NCBI GenBank assembly: GCA_022641835.1
Contig: CP048716.1
Coordinates: 682,001-746,000 of the forward strand
Length of the DNA stretch: 64,000 bases
Source: Petasospora fabianii
Lineage: Eukaryota > Ascomycota > Saccharomycetes > Phaffomycetales > Wickerhamomycetaceae
Direction of reading: 5' to 3'
Each line of letters opens with the position of its first letter. The stretch's first letter is position 1. Shown here piece by piece: positions 18,701-28,200 of this stretch. The notes beneath the pieces are model-generated. The model was not told the DNA's origin and made no database searches. It saw only the letters and a program-made list of their open reading frames with translations. The position numbers and the translations under genes were made by a program.

Positions 18701-19332
18701 CCATAAGATGAATCACGACGGGAATAATCCTGGGATTCTGGTCTTGTCTTTGAAGGCAATGCTGGTGGGACATCTTCCTCCTCTAATTGAGGTTCAGGCT
18801 CTGATGTTGATTGAGGTCTGTCGTATCTCTGTGGAGGAGGCTGAAAGCTAGAGATTGGCTCGCTAGTGGCAGTGGTGTTTGATGTTGCAAGGGAAGGATG
18901 AGAAGGTGGAGGTTGAATGCCGATAGGAGCAGCTGCTGGTGCAGCGTTGCCGCTTCTGATTTCAATGTAATTGGATGGAACGAAGCCATACTCGGTACCG
19001 TTCTTCGAAACTAAGATCCAGTCTGGATCTTTATCATCAAATACCTGGAAGCTATCGCCCTCTTTAAAAGTAACCTCCTCTTCAGTCTGACGATCGTAAT
19101 CAAAGAGAGCAGAAGCGGACGCAATAACGTCAGCAGGTTCAATGTAATTGGAAGGGACAAGACCGACAGGTTCTTCAACATCGGAGCCGACGACTCTCTT
19201 CTTGACGGTCCACCAATCATCGACATCGGACTTCTCGAGAAGATATAAGATGTCATTCTCTTCAATTGCAAGCTCTTGGTCACTCTGCGGCGCGTAAGCG
19301 TAAAGCGCCTTGTAGACGCCTAGGAAAGACAT
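15730..19332 (-). CDS. SLA1: Endocytic adaptor and actin regulator Sla1
   Basis: 1200-residue cortical-patch protein linking cargo, clathrin and the Arp2/3 machinery. Domains in order: SH3-1 (about 5-66), SH3-2 (about 72-127), a Pro/Ser-rich linker with PPxKPTRP motifs, SH3-3 (about 366-424), SHD1 (about 467-530), which in Sla1 binds NPFxD endocytosis signals, a long Arg/Glu coiled coil, and SHD2, a SAM-like oligomerisation domain (about 654-720). Residues ~850-1045 carry many copies of PLQKTGG-like motifs, the substrate pattern of the Ark1/Prk1 kinases ([L/I/V]xxQxTG). A Gln/Pro/Phe-rich tail ends in NPFGF. Length and domain order match S. cerevisiae Sla1. SLA1 and HIR1 are adjacent in S. 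cerevisiae; here HIR1 is 18 kb away. Confidence 0.97.
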   Translation of the reverse strand: MSFLGVYKALYAYAPQSDQELAIEENDILYLLEKSDVDDWWTVKKRVVGSDVEEPVGLVPSNYIEPADVIASASALFDYDRQTEEEVTFKEGDSFQVFDDKDPDWILVSKNGTEYGFVPSNYIEIRSGNAAPAAAPIGIQPPPSHPSLATSNTTATSEPISSFQPPPQRYDRPQSTSEPEPQLEEEDVPPALPSKTRPESQDYSRRDSSYGASSSNRYDDEYDDAPPPKPTRPSDSNTRSDSYPRQGSRSAPQDDEDDQLYTWSVSEVDGRKKKKCMFAIGNGQIYFSPDSVNGGSPQQWMAKDLLSFSSEKKHLFLEFKNPLYSLELHTGTKEVASEILTVLGELKGSVSSSELREVKQAASSKGAKKLAKILYGFEAEGSDELTVREGEQVTIINDTKSKDWWLVQNKNGKSGVVPAQFVDPIQEQSALSSFGSKFKLGRSKSKDNLKESPRKQSVDQSPSKKLSMPKSSRVRTWEDRTGTFKVDAEFLGVVDGKVHLHKTNGVKIGVAANKLSLTDLEYVERVTGMSLESFKGSKKSSRGAAANEERERRERRERERKRREHDILESERRERERDALERERERKERELERREREMDREERDRLYRELDEAKRKLKDLDDIKRKISENPPAKPTRPTSEPQRATSSHSTSGGAKKEDYDWFEFFLEAGVDVNQCQRYSNNFSNEQIDPSILESIDAAVLRTLGLREGDIIRVTRYIDQKFDRKPKDSTATAANGGLFSEQGGALKVNRTGSANQVADSLPAPSAPQTATTDDDAWTVKPAAATSAKANGLQTQQFTGSMQDLVNLKPLEPTKTSSSIKSQPSAKPMTPVKTGPMTAQPTGAPLDPFKTGGGNLLPLATGGFVYLPVQQTGILGVQATGLMPLQKTGGLVPLQKTGGMPTMPTGGLVPLQKTGGLQPMPLQKTGGMPTTTFGMPNTSFGAAPMGVPTTSFGTMPTALTGGMNPALTGGLPAALTGGMPMMPTTSFGANPMMGQRTGGLAPVGTGFNGAPQASFPAATQPTGGLPQGFPQTSFGTNSFPTQATGIQSTQQTGFQPQSQFGINQTGFNSLSSPPTFNMATPSMGFNQQMNNLTNAFQNTGISQPQQTFNTGFQNQPQQSFNTGFQSQPQFNNGFQQQQMPQPSFGGFGQQPQPTFGQQQMPQPTFGQQQAQPLEAQPTGFGFGNSGKADLSKATADNPFGF
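16200..16780 (-). repeat. Sla1 TGG-motif repeat region
   Basis: Tandem, degenerate coding repeats for LQKTGGLVP, ALTGGMP and similar short units, about 20 Thr-Gly sites in 190 residues. Each is a potential Prk1/Ark1 phosphorylation site, judged from the motif only. Confidence 0.85.
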
Positions 19333-19854
19333 TGGCGGGTACGATCCTAAAGCTGATCTGGGTGGGCGGCCACTTCTCGTGCTGTTCTAGTGGCTAAGCG
19401 CTGTGGCGGAGTATGAAGGAGAAAAGCAGATTCTGCTGTAGTTGCTGGGCGCTAGATGAAACCTTGAGGAGGGGCGCCCCTTGATCTCCGGTAACCTGGC
19501 GCCTGTCTCGATTTCACCGAGAACTCCTCCTTTCCCCAATCTGGGTGCGCCTACAATTGACACGTTGCTCGTTGACAGATTTAACCCTTGGATGTTTTTC
19601 GCGTCAGACTTACATCAAACGACTTCGCGATCCCGTGGCTGGCCCGCCCAACTGACCAGTGTGCGCTGTGCTGGCCGCTGTGCTGTACGCTGAGCGTGCG
19701 CTATCGCTTTCGCGCTCGCCCGTTGAATTTAATCGTACGGCGAAAATGTGGGCAGTGGCCCATACGAAGGCGCTCTTTTGCTCTCTTCTCTACTTCTTGT
19801 TCTTCTCTACCGCCACGCCGCAAGCGCATGCTAAGGAATCTTATTAGGATAAAC
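19333..19854. other. Divergent promoter region SLA1/FRA1
   Basis: 522 bp serving two divergent genes, GC-richer than its surroundings (CGCG words between 19600 and 19720). The frame of FRA1 stays open upstream to 19588 but has no ATG before 19828. Confidence 0.5.
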
Positions 19855-22044
19855 ATGTCGCAACAGATCGCCCCTAAGCCGTCTATGTTTTCTCTCGCAT
19901 CCGCCCCAGGGCCTATTCCAGGCGCTGGTGGAGCGATTCAAAATGCTGGTTCAGCCATTAACAGAGGTTCAAGACCTTGCTCCAACTGTACTTGTTCTCC
20001 GGGCCTTTTGTCTCGTCAGAACAGAAGAAAGTCTCTCTTTATGCAACAGTTTGCTCGTAAGAGATCCTCCCAGGGCGGTTCTTCATCACCAAGAAGATCC
20101 GTCTCTGGTCAGGCTTCCATCTACTCAAGTGACAGTATTTGCACTACTAAGAACGTGAACACCACCAAGAGATTGGAATCCCTCAGATATAAGATGAAAG
20201 AACACGACTTGGCTGCTTACATTGTTCCTTCTGAAGATGAGCACAACTCCGAATACGTTTCCTCCGCTGATCAGAGAAGAGCCTTTATCTCAGGTTTCAC
20301 CGGCTCTGCCGGTGTCGCTATCATCACTAGAGACTTGCTCAACTTCAACGAGGTGCCAGAAGGAAAGAGTGCTCTATCTACCGATGGTAGATACTTCAAC
20401 CAGGCTGGTCAGGAGCTTGACTATAACTGGGTCTTGCTTAAGCAAGGTGCTAAGGGTGAACCAACTTGGCAAGAGTGGGTTATCGCTGATGCCATTGATC
20501 AATCGCTTGGCCTCGGTAACAAATTGGTCAAAATTGGTATTGACCCAAAGCTTATCAGTTACAAACAAGTCAAGGCTTTTGAATCAACTATTGAGACTAA
20601 AATTGAAGAGCTTGGACCTTCTGCCAAAGTTGAGCTCGTTGCTGTTAAGGAAAACTTGGTTGATCAGATTTGGCCAGATTTTGAAGAAGTTCCAAAGAGA
20701 CCAACTTCTGATTTAATCTTGTTAGCTGAAGAATATTGCGGTGAAGATTTCAAGAGTAAGCACTCTAAATTACTTGCCGAGTTGGAAAAGCAAAATTCCA
20801 AATCTATCTTGTTGTCTGCCCTTGATGAAATTGCTTGGTTCTTAAACTTGAGAGGTTCCGATATCGAGTACAACCCAGTCTTCTTCTCCTATGTCATTGT
20901 TAATGACTCTCAAACACAGTTGTTCACGAATAACCCATACTCCGATACCATCAAGTCATACTTCAAGGAAAACAATATCATTGTTCATCCATACGAATCT
21001 ATCTGGAAGGAATTGTCAACCACTACAAACATCTTGAAAGAAACTGCATCAACCATTTCGATTCCAGAAACTGCATCATGGGAAATCGTTCGTAACTTGA
21101 ACAACTGTAAATTCAAACAGCTTCATTCACCTATTGATTTCTTCAAATCCGTTAAGAATTCCACTGAGATTGCAAACTTTGATAAGGCACAATTAAAGGA
21201 TGCCATTGCCATTGTTAAATACTTTTCATGGTTAGAGGATACATTAACCAAGGGGAAAAAATTGATTGATGAATATCAGGCTGGTGAAAAACTTATCGAA
21301 TTCAGAAAAGAGCAAGAGAACTATATTGGTAATTCTTTTGAAACTATTAGTGCCACTGGTTCTAACGCTGCCGTTATCCATTATGCTCCAGCGAAGGAGA
21401 GTTGTTCCATCATTGATCCTTCAAAGGTTTACTTGTGTGATACAGGTTCCCAATTCTTGGAAGGTACCACCGACATCACCAGAACCATCCATTTTACACA
21501 ACCATCTCAGGATGAGATTGACAACTACACACGTGTTCTCAAGGGTAATTTGGCGATTGAAAGATTGGTCTTCCCAGAAGGAACCAATGGTTACATGATT
21601 GATGTTCTTGCTAGACAATATTTGTGGGAACAAGGTCTTGATTATAGACATGGTACTGGACACGGTGTTGGTGCGTACTTGAATGTACATGAAGGTCCTA
21701 TTGGTATCTCATATAGACCGGCACATGTCAATTTCCCATTTGAGAAGGGTAATGTTGTCACAAATGAGCCAGGTTATTATGAAGATGGCAAATATGGTAT
21801 CCGTATTGAGAACGACATGGTTGTTGAAGGTACTGAGATGAAGTTTGACAAGCCATTCCTCAAGTTTAGAAACATGACATTGGTTCCTTATTGTAAAAAG
21901 TTGACCAATGTTGCACTCTTGGACTCTGTTGAGAAGGCTGAGATTAATGCTCATCATGCCAAGGTGTGGAAGCTTGTCGGTTCGCAGTTGAAGAAAGATT
22001 CTGTTGCTTACAAGTGGCTCAAAAGAGAGACTAGCCCATTGTAA
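19855..22044 (+). CDS. FRA1: Xaa-Pro aminopeptidase-like protein, Fra1 type
   Basis: 729 residues from the ATG at 19855, chosen for its strong context (AAAC before ATG) and Met-Ser-Gln start; an ATG at 19828 would add nine residues. It is a creatinase/prolidase-fold protein with three domains. The five metal ligands of the M24B family are all visible: Asp529 (DTGSQF), Asp540 (TTDITR), His603 (GTGHGVG), Glu638 (NEPGYY) and Glu652 (RIENDM), so it may be an active aminopeptidase. In S. cerevisiae Fra1 (YLL029W) works with Fra2 and Grx3/4 to carry the mitochondrial Fe-S signal that inhibits the iron regulators Aft1/2. The first ~100 residues are a Ser/Arg-rich extension containing a CSNCTC motif. 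ISA1 follows immediately, as it nearly does in S. cerevisiae. Confidence 0.9.
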   Translation: MSQQIAPKPSMFSLASAPGPIPGAGGAIQNAGSAINRGSRPCSNCTCSPGLLSRQNRRKSLFMQQFARKRSSQGGSSSPRRSVSGQASIYSSDSICTTKNVNTTKRLESLRYKMKEHDLAAYIVPSEDEHNSEYVSSADQRRAFISGFTGSAGVAIITRDLLNFNEVPEGKSALSTDGRYFNQAGQELDYNWVLLKQGAKGEPTWQEWVIADAIDQSLGLGNKLVKIGIDPKLISYKQVKAFESTIETKIEELGPSAKVELVAVKENLVDQIWPDFEEVPKRPTSDLILLAEEYCGEDFKSKHSKLLAELEKQNSKSILLSALDEIAWFLNLRGSDIEYNPVFFSYVIVNDSQTQLFTNNPYSDTIKSYFKENNIIVHPYESIWKELSTTTNILKETASTISIPETASWEIVRNLNNCKFKQLHSPIDFFKSVKNSTEIANFDKAQLKDAIAIVKYFSWLEDTLTKGKKLIDEYQAGEKLIEFRKEQENYIGNSFETISATGSNAAVIHYAPAKESCSIIDPSKVYLCDTGSQFLEGTTDITRTIHFTQPSQDEIDNYTRVLKGNLAIERLVFPEGTNGYMIDVLARQYLWEQGLDYRHGTGHGVGAYLNVHEGPIGISYRPAHVNFPFEKGNVVTNEPGYYEDGKYGIRIENDMVVEGTEMKFDKPFLKFRNMTLVPYCKKLTNVALLDSVEKAEINAHHAKVWKLVGSQLKKDSVAYKWLKRETSPL

Positions 22045-22639
22045 GCAAAAAAGTCTGTCACTATTTCATTAATTTAATTTATAACGCTGTTATTTATCTT
22101 AGGGAAAGTAGTACCAATGAGTTATCAAGTTAATAGAGATCAATCACCCAAAGACCGAACACGGTAAAGCTCTTGATACCCCCACACTCGACAAATTCGG
22201 TAATTTTCGCGCTGTCAGTAAGCCGCCAAAAAAAGCTGACATATCCTGCGCCCTGATTGGTCAATATTCCATTATTTTTTGAGGTATTACGTCAGCAATA
22301 CACCCGGACATCCTTACCTCTCTCAACTCCAGCGTCATGCGCAAACCCAAAAGATCCGCTTCGGCTGCGAAAAAGACAACTCAGGGACCTGTTTTTTGAC
22401 CAACTCCACAACTTAACAACATCACTTTAACCCACTCGTCACTTTGGATACGAGTCCATATCTAGCACCAACAACTTCAAACACTACAACACTCGTCTTT
22501 ATCGAATTGGATCGCTAACTCGGAGCCCATTTTCCTTGTTACACCGGAAGCCGCTCTCCCACCCCACCTCTCACCACGCCTCCAAACAACACAGAACATC
22601 TATCTCCCATCTCTCCACAGCACACACTTCACATTCATC
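22045..22639. other. Intergenic region FRA1-ISA1
   Basis: 595 bp. The last ~240 bp before ISA1 are C/A-rich and poor in G, typical of a yeast leader. No clear TATA box or RNA gene. Confidence 0.5.
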
Positions 22640-23374
22640 ATGTTGAGAACAGGAGTAGCACGTTTGTCGAATTACTCGCTGATTACTAGAAGTGTCTCGA
22701 GCACTACTAATGCTGCGAAGAGATACCTCCAGACAGCCCCACTGGCAACCAACGATACCTCATACGTTCCGTACAAGATGAACAACTCCTCGACAACACA
22801 GACTGCACCTGAACCAGCTACCAGTGCACAGTCTAACGGATGGTCAAGACACTCACTCCCATCCAGATCATTTAAAGACATTGTCAAGAAGAACAAGGAG
22901 AAACCAGCTACACAACAGTCAGCAAAGCCAGTTGAAGCAGCACAGCCTGCCAAATCAACTGAACCAATGATGTCTACTGAGACCACATTGTCTAGTGCTC
23001 CAGCTGCCGAACCAAAGAAGAAGAGAACAAGAAGAGCACTCAAGCCTCGTAAGGCGCTCATTAGACTCTCACCGAATGCTATTGTCCACCTTAAGGGACT
23101 TCTTAACCAGCCAACGCCACAGATGATTAGAATTGGTGTCAGAAACCGTGGTTGTTCAGGGTTGACTTACAACCTCGAATACATCTCTGAGCCAAACAAG
23201 TTTGACGAGGTTGTCGAACAGGATGGTGTCAAGGTGGTGATTGACTCTAAGGCACTCTTTTCCATTGTCGGTTCCGAGATGGATTGGATTGATGACAAAT
23301 TGTCTTCGAGATTTGTCTTCAAGAACCCAAACTCAAAGGGTACTTGTGGTTGTGGTGAGTCTTTCATGGTATGA
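22640..23374 (+). CDS. ISA1: Mitochondrial A-type iron-sulfur assembly protein Isa1
   Basis: 244-residue scaffold/carrier needed to mature mitochondrial [4Fe-4S] proteins such as aconitase, together with Isa2 and Iba57. The start MLRTGVARLSNYSL is rich in Arg and Ser without acidic residues, as in a matrix-targeting sequence. A variable low-complexity linker runs to ~residue 135. The conserved HesB/IscA domain then occupies ~140-244 and carries the three invariant cysteines: Cys172 in RGCSGLTY, and Cys236 and Cys238 in TCGCGESF near the C-terminus. Isa1 rather than Isa2 fits because of the sequence around GCSGLTYNLEY. Its upstream neighbour FRA1 reports mitochondrial Fe-S status, so two Fe-S genes lie in tandem. 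Confidence 0.93.
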   Translation: MLRTGVARLSNYSLITRSVSSTTNAAKRYLQTAPLATNDTSYVPYKMNNSSTTQTAPEPATSAQSNGWSRHSLPSRSFKDIVKKNKEKPATQQSAKPVEAAQPAKSTEPMMSTETTLSSAPAAEPKKKRTRRALKPRKALIRLSPNAIVHLKGLLNQPTPQMIRIGVRNRGCSGLTYNLEYISEPNKFDEVVEQDGVKVVIDSKALFSIVGSEMDWIDDKLSSRFVFKNPNSKGTCGCGESFMV

Positions 23375-23947
23375 TCACTAACTATGTTCTTCCTTTTTGT
23401 TTCGGTTCTTTCAAGTCTATATATGGCTTGACGGTTATTTTGCATTAAAGAGACACGTGCCTTATGTTAATGTGTCTTTTTTTCTCTTTCTTGGTTCCTA
23501 GAGAACTGTTGATCAGTTCCTCTGCATACTCAGGTTGGTTCATTAATCTGATAAATTATTTATTGTGATCCCTCGTTATATGGGATTGGTAATGATACGA
23601 TTGCTATGGCATAACTATATCATACAACTGTAGCATATGATTAGCTTTAAAAGATAGCTTCCACCGTTCGACTTGGCATTAGCATTATCAATTGAGCCAA
23701 TTAACACCCCTCATTCAACAAGGAATAATAAAGCACAAAGGACTTGACACAATCGATTGCGTAAAGGCACCATGTCTAAGCTCTAATATTTGTTCGGGGC
23801 GGAGATTGCGGGCCCTCGCTTGGTTCCGACACCCTCACCTACTAACGCCACCCTCCTAGGAGCTATAAAGTTGCTACATTGGCCACTAACTCTTACAATC
23901 ATTAAAGTCATTACTTTGATATCCATCAATAACATTTTCACATAACA
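23375..23947. other. Intergenic region ISA1-SDR gene
   Basis: 573 bp. The promoter of the dehydrogenase gene has a TATA box at 23864-23870. A TACTAAC-TAG combination at 23840-23859 looks like an intron end but has no matching donor. A CACGTG lies near 23453, in the ISA1 3' flank. Confidence 0.5.
23864..23870 (+). promoter_or_regulatory. TATA box of the SDR gene
   Basis: TATAAAG, 78 bp upstream of the ATG at 23948, in a suitable position for a yeast TATA element. This suggests a regulated rather than constitutive gene. Confidence 0.55.
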
Positions 23948-24934
23948 ATGTCGTACGGTTTCCGCAATACGCTTAGGGACGCCTACCCTTCAGCCCCAGA
24001 ACTCACTGAAAAGGATTACCCTGACCTAACGGGAAAGACCTTTCTCGTCACTGGTACATCTGCTGGTGTTGGTCAACAGGCTGCTCGTTTGTTGCTTTCA
24101 AAGAATGCCACTGTTGTTACTGTAAACAGAAACTTGGCCAAGACTGAGGCTGCCACGAAGGTGATCATTGATGACTTGCTCAGCGCAGACTCCACGCTCA
24201 CTGATGATAAGATCAGATCCAGAATCATCCAGATACAAGCTGACCTCGCTGACCTTACCACCATCAAGCCAGCTGTTTCAAATATCTCCAATGCCGTCTC
24301 TCAGTTAGACACAGTGATCCTCAATGCCGGCGTTATGGAACCACCACTCGGCTCCCTCACAAAGCAGGGATATGAACTTCAATTCGGAGCCAATGTTATG
24401 GGTCATCAGCTCCTTCTTGATCTTATAACTCCATTGGTTCAAAAATCAGCAAAATCAGGAAACACACCTCGTGTGATCTTTACAACATCCCTATCTCATT
24501 CCTTATCCCCTCCAAACGGTGGTCTCACTTGGGATTTCACTAACCCAACCATCGTCCAGGGCCAGACTTTATACGGTCAAAGTAAAACTGGTAATATATA
24601 CCAGGCTGCCATGTATGCTGAACAGTATAAGAACGTGATCAGTCTCGCCGTTCATCCAGGATTCCTCAATTCGGACTTGCAGAGAGATATGCCCCTGCCA
24701 TCATTTGTCTTGAACTTCATGAAGAAGGCGATTTTCTACCCACCAGTCTATGGTGCCTATACAGAATTGTGGGCTGCATTGAATCCAAAGATCACTCAGC
24801 AGGATTCAGGAAGATATGTCGCACCATGGGGTCAATTTAGAAACTTGAGAGATGATGTGGAGAAAGGTAAGACTAATGGTACTGCAAAGAAGATGTTAGA
24901 TTGGGTTGAGAAGGAGATTGAACAGTACAAGTAA
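23948..24934 (+). CDS. Short-chain dehydrogenase/reductase, retinol-dehydrogenase-like
   Basis: 328-residue NAD(P)-dependent oxidoreductase. The cofactor motif TGTSAGVG lies at residues 35-42 at the start of the Rossmann fold, NAG (in ILNAGVM) follows mid-domain, and the active-site pair is Tyr209 and Lys213 in YGQSK. The layout fits the classical SDR family of retinol-dehydrogenase/WW-oxidoreductase-like proteins, which are common and often multi-copy in yeasts and filamentous fungi. There is no signal peptide or membrane anchor. The substrate cannot be told from sequence. The TATA box suggests inducible expression. Confidence 0.85.
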   Translation: MSYGFRNTLRDAYPSAPELTEKDYPDLTGKTFLVTGTSAGVGQQAARLLLSKNATVVTVNRNLAKTEAATKVIIDDLLSADSTLTDDKIRSRIIQIQADLADLTTIKPAVSNISNAVSQLDTVILNAGVMEPPLGSLTKQGYELQFGANVMGHQLLLDLITPLVQKSAKSGNTPRVIFTTSLSHSLSPPNGGLTWDFTNPTIVQGQTLYGQSKTGNIYQAAMYAEQYKNVISLAVHPGFLNSDLQRDMPLPSFVLNFMKKAIFYPPVYGAYTELWAALNPKITQQDSGRYVAPWGQFRNLRDDVEKGKTNGTAKKMLDWVEKEIEQYK

Positions 24935-25223
24935 AGCTTGAGAGCTTGATGCCATGATATTTCCTTCGTTTAAATGGACTATATAAATAATACGATAATT
25001 ACTGTTGATTAGATTGGATAGAGTGATCTTTGTATAAAGATGGTAGCTGACCGGTCCTGTACTGCAGCGAGTCTAACAGCTTTGATCGCCTATTATCTAT
25101 CCCACCAATTAGCACGCAACATCCTAAAACTGTGACCTATACCAAGACCAAAGAAGTGATGACATTCATTATTCAACTCTCAAACCATTTAGAACCGTCT
25201 GATAGTGTCCATTCAGCAAAGAC

Positions 25224-28200
25224 TCACTTCTTAGTGGTGGTCTTTCTCGGTAACATACCAAAGAACTTTGACTTCTTCTCTGAACCCTGTTTGACAGGCA
25301 CCCTAGATTCATGAAGATGTTCCTTGGCGGTAGCAGGTGGTTGTGATTGTGGTTGTGGTTGTGATTGTGGTTGTGGTTGTGGTGGCATCAACGATGTAGA
25401 ACTCTTGCGTGATGTGAGGGTCAAGTTGGAGAAAGGACGAAGGAATCCACTCTTTCTAGACGTGATGGATGATGCGTCTGAACCAGCAGACGATTGGGTG
25501 GATGCAGTACGTGTTTTCATGTTTGTAGATGATATTGTGTCACCTCTGAGCTTATCCTGTGATGTCGTTGGCTGTGTAGATGGTCGGGATCCAGCACGTG
25601 ATGATGTAACTGGCTTAACTGGACTCATGGTATCAAGAGATCTTCCAAATGAGCGAATTGATTGCCCTCCATTGGACTTGATTGGGGAGAATGATGATGA
25701 CATGGCATTCTGTGACAGCTCGGCAGCCTGCGCAATCTGTGCTGGTGTGGCTCTCCCCTTGGAAATTGCAGCTTGAATATCATCGGCATCCATCTGGGCG
25801 GACGAACGAGTCGATTCTGACTCTGCATTCACAGGGCAGCTATTCTCATTCGCAGACTTCTCAGCAAGACGCTCCTGCTCCTCTGTTTCCTTCTGATGGA
25901 TCTCATCCTTGATTTTCATCTTATCCTCCTCAAACTTGCTGCCATACAATTCGAGCTCCGTCAAGAGTTCATCCTTCTTCTCCTCGAACATTTTTGACGT
26001 CTCAATTGCATTCACTGCACGAAGCAGCAGCTTCATATCACAGGCCAAGGCTGCAGCCTCATAGATGATCTGGATGATATGATCACCCGGTTCTGGAGAG
26101 TTTGGAGAGGCAAGTGATTCAAGTGTTGGGCGGCCAGCGTCATTGGATTCATCCTCGTCATCCTCCTCGTCAATCTCACCAGGAGTATTGGAGTCGTGCT
26201 CACTGTGCTGACGACTAGCACTGCCCTTACTTCTCTTTTTCTGCTTTAAGTTCGTCACCAAGCCGAGACCAACGGCAAGTTCATCAGAATCACTGGTAGT
26301 TGTGGTCTTTTCATCTTTGGAACTGGAATCGCTTCTCTTGGTCTTGACAAGTTTGTCTCCCTTGGCAAGTTTGAACCTTCCTTCTGGGACAGCAAACGTT
26401 GGCTCAGAATCAGAGTCTGACTTCTTTGAATCACTCGTGGGACGACCTGACAATGGGTCCTCATCGTCAATAGCATTGTCGAAAGCCTGTGACTTACTCT
26501 CACCGACAGAGACACCAGCTCTGTTCAGAGGAGTAATTGGATCAATATCGTCATCATCACCATGAAGGAGCTTTCTTGGTGAGCTGCTCTGAGGCTTTGA
26601 CATGGAGTCAGTTCTGAATTTGATTGGTTGGTCATGGACAGGTCTAGAAATTGGCTCGAACGGAGTCTGATCAACTTCTTCATCATCATCACCTTCCTCC
26701 TCAGCTTCATTATCAATGTCATCGGCTGGAAGGTGGAAGCTCGAGTCCTTCTTGATACTTTTATCATCTTCATTATCTGGAACCACTTGTCTGGAGAGAC
26801 TAGACTTACCCAGTCTTGCAGCCTTGCCGGAAGAGCGTCTTCTAGCCGACATGTCAACAGAGTTCTTGTTACTGCTAGTGGCCGAGGTGCGTGATGAAGA
26901 AGAAGATACCTTACCTGCTTTTCTCAACAATGACAAGTTCAAGAACCCATCGTCAACAGTTGTCAGATATCCTTCAATCTCAGAGAATGTCTCTTTAACA
27001 TGTGGATGGTCTGCAAAGAATTGGGCCATCGATGCCTCATCGTCTCCATGGATCGAACTCAACCTCTTTTGATAATCTTCAAGCAGTTTAGTATAACTCT
27101 TCATGATACCATCCTCCTTCTTACCCAAGATGGCATACATAGCTTCGCTGATGAGATCATATAACAATGGCAACTCGTAGAATTTGGCCACCAGGTAAGT
27201 ATCAGTGGTAGTTGGGTACAACAACCATCTATCACCAAGCTTTCCGACAAACAGGAACTCAGCAATAGCCTGCACTGTAGAGGTGGCAAATGGCAAGTAG
27301 AGAGATCTTGGAATCAACAATGGTTCAAGCAAGTTTCTGCCTTCGTCAAATGCCTCGGTGTGGACAGAGCCAACGTTAGAGGTACCATCATGCATCGATG
27401 ACTCGTCAAGTGGGGCGGACATGGCATTTCCTTGTAAGACGCTTGATGATTTTGATGTTCCTCTCTTCTTAAGTTGGCTTGCTGGTGATCTGAGATCTTT
27501 AAGCTTGATTCCCGGAGTTGTTGATTGGGAGGCTGCACTCATGGATGGGAGATGAGGGGTTGAATGCGTTGATGCACCGGAAATAGATCCTCTAGGAGAG
27601 TCACGGAGGTAGTCGCGAGAGCCGACACTCTTGAGGATAGATGGTTTCGTGTCAACTGGTGGAAGTGGTTCGGATGGTGGTGGTGTCGGTGGTGGGAGAC
27701 TGGAGAAGTCTGGAGAATCTGGAAGATCATTAGTTGATGTGGAAGTCACTGATGTTCCACTAGCAGAGACCACAGAGGCCTTTCTTGAGTTTGGAAGGCT
27801 GTTGGCTGTAAGCAATCCTTGAGAATTAAGCAGTGGTGATGGAGTATTCTTCTCTTGGAATGGTAATCTAAAGTGTGGAGCCTCATTCTGTGGTTTTTCA
27901 GCGTGCTGTTGAGAAGCTTTACTCAACATCATCATGGACTTCTTACTCTGACGACTGCTTGACACCACGGATTTTGACTCCTCCTCATCGTTTTCAGCAT
28001 CTCGAAGATGGACACTGTTGTCCACTGTATTGTCCTTGTCAAGGTATGTATTGTTATCATTATCGTTATCATCATTACTATCATCATCGTCATCATCCTT
28101 GGTGTTTTCAAGTTTGTACACGGCTCTAGCGTAAGCCTTAGCGAGCAGCATATCAAAGCATCTTCCCCATCTCTTTCTCAAGAGCATCAGAGGCACGTTG

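Noticed and set aside
19588-19854. N-terminal extension of FRA1 back to 19588
   Set aside because: No ATG before 19828, and the ATG at 19855 has the best context and a family-like start.
23840-23859. TACTAAC followed by TAG upstream of the SDR gene, as a leader intron end
   Set aside because: No donor with GTACGT, GTATGT or GTGAGT at a sensible distance, and the TATA box lies downstream of it.
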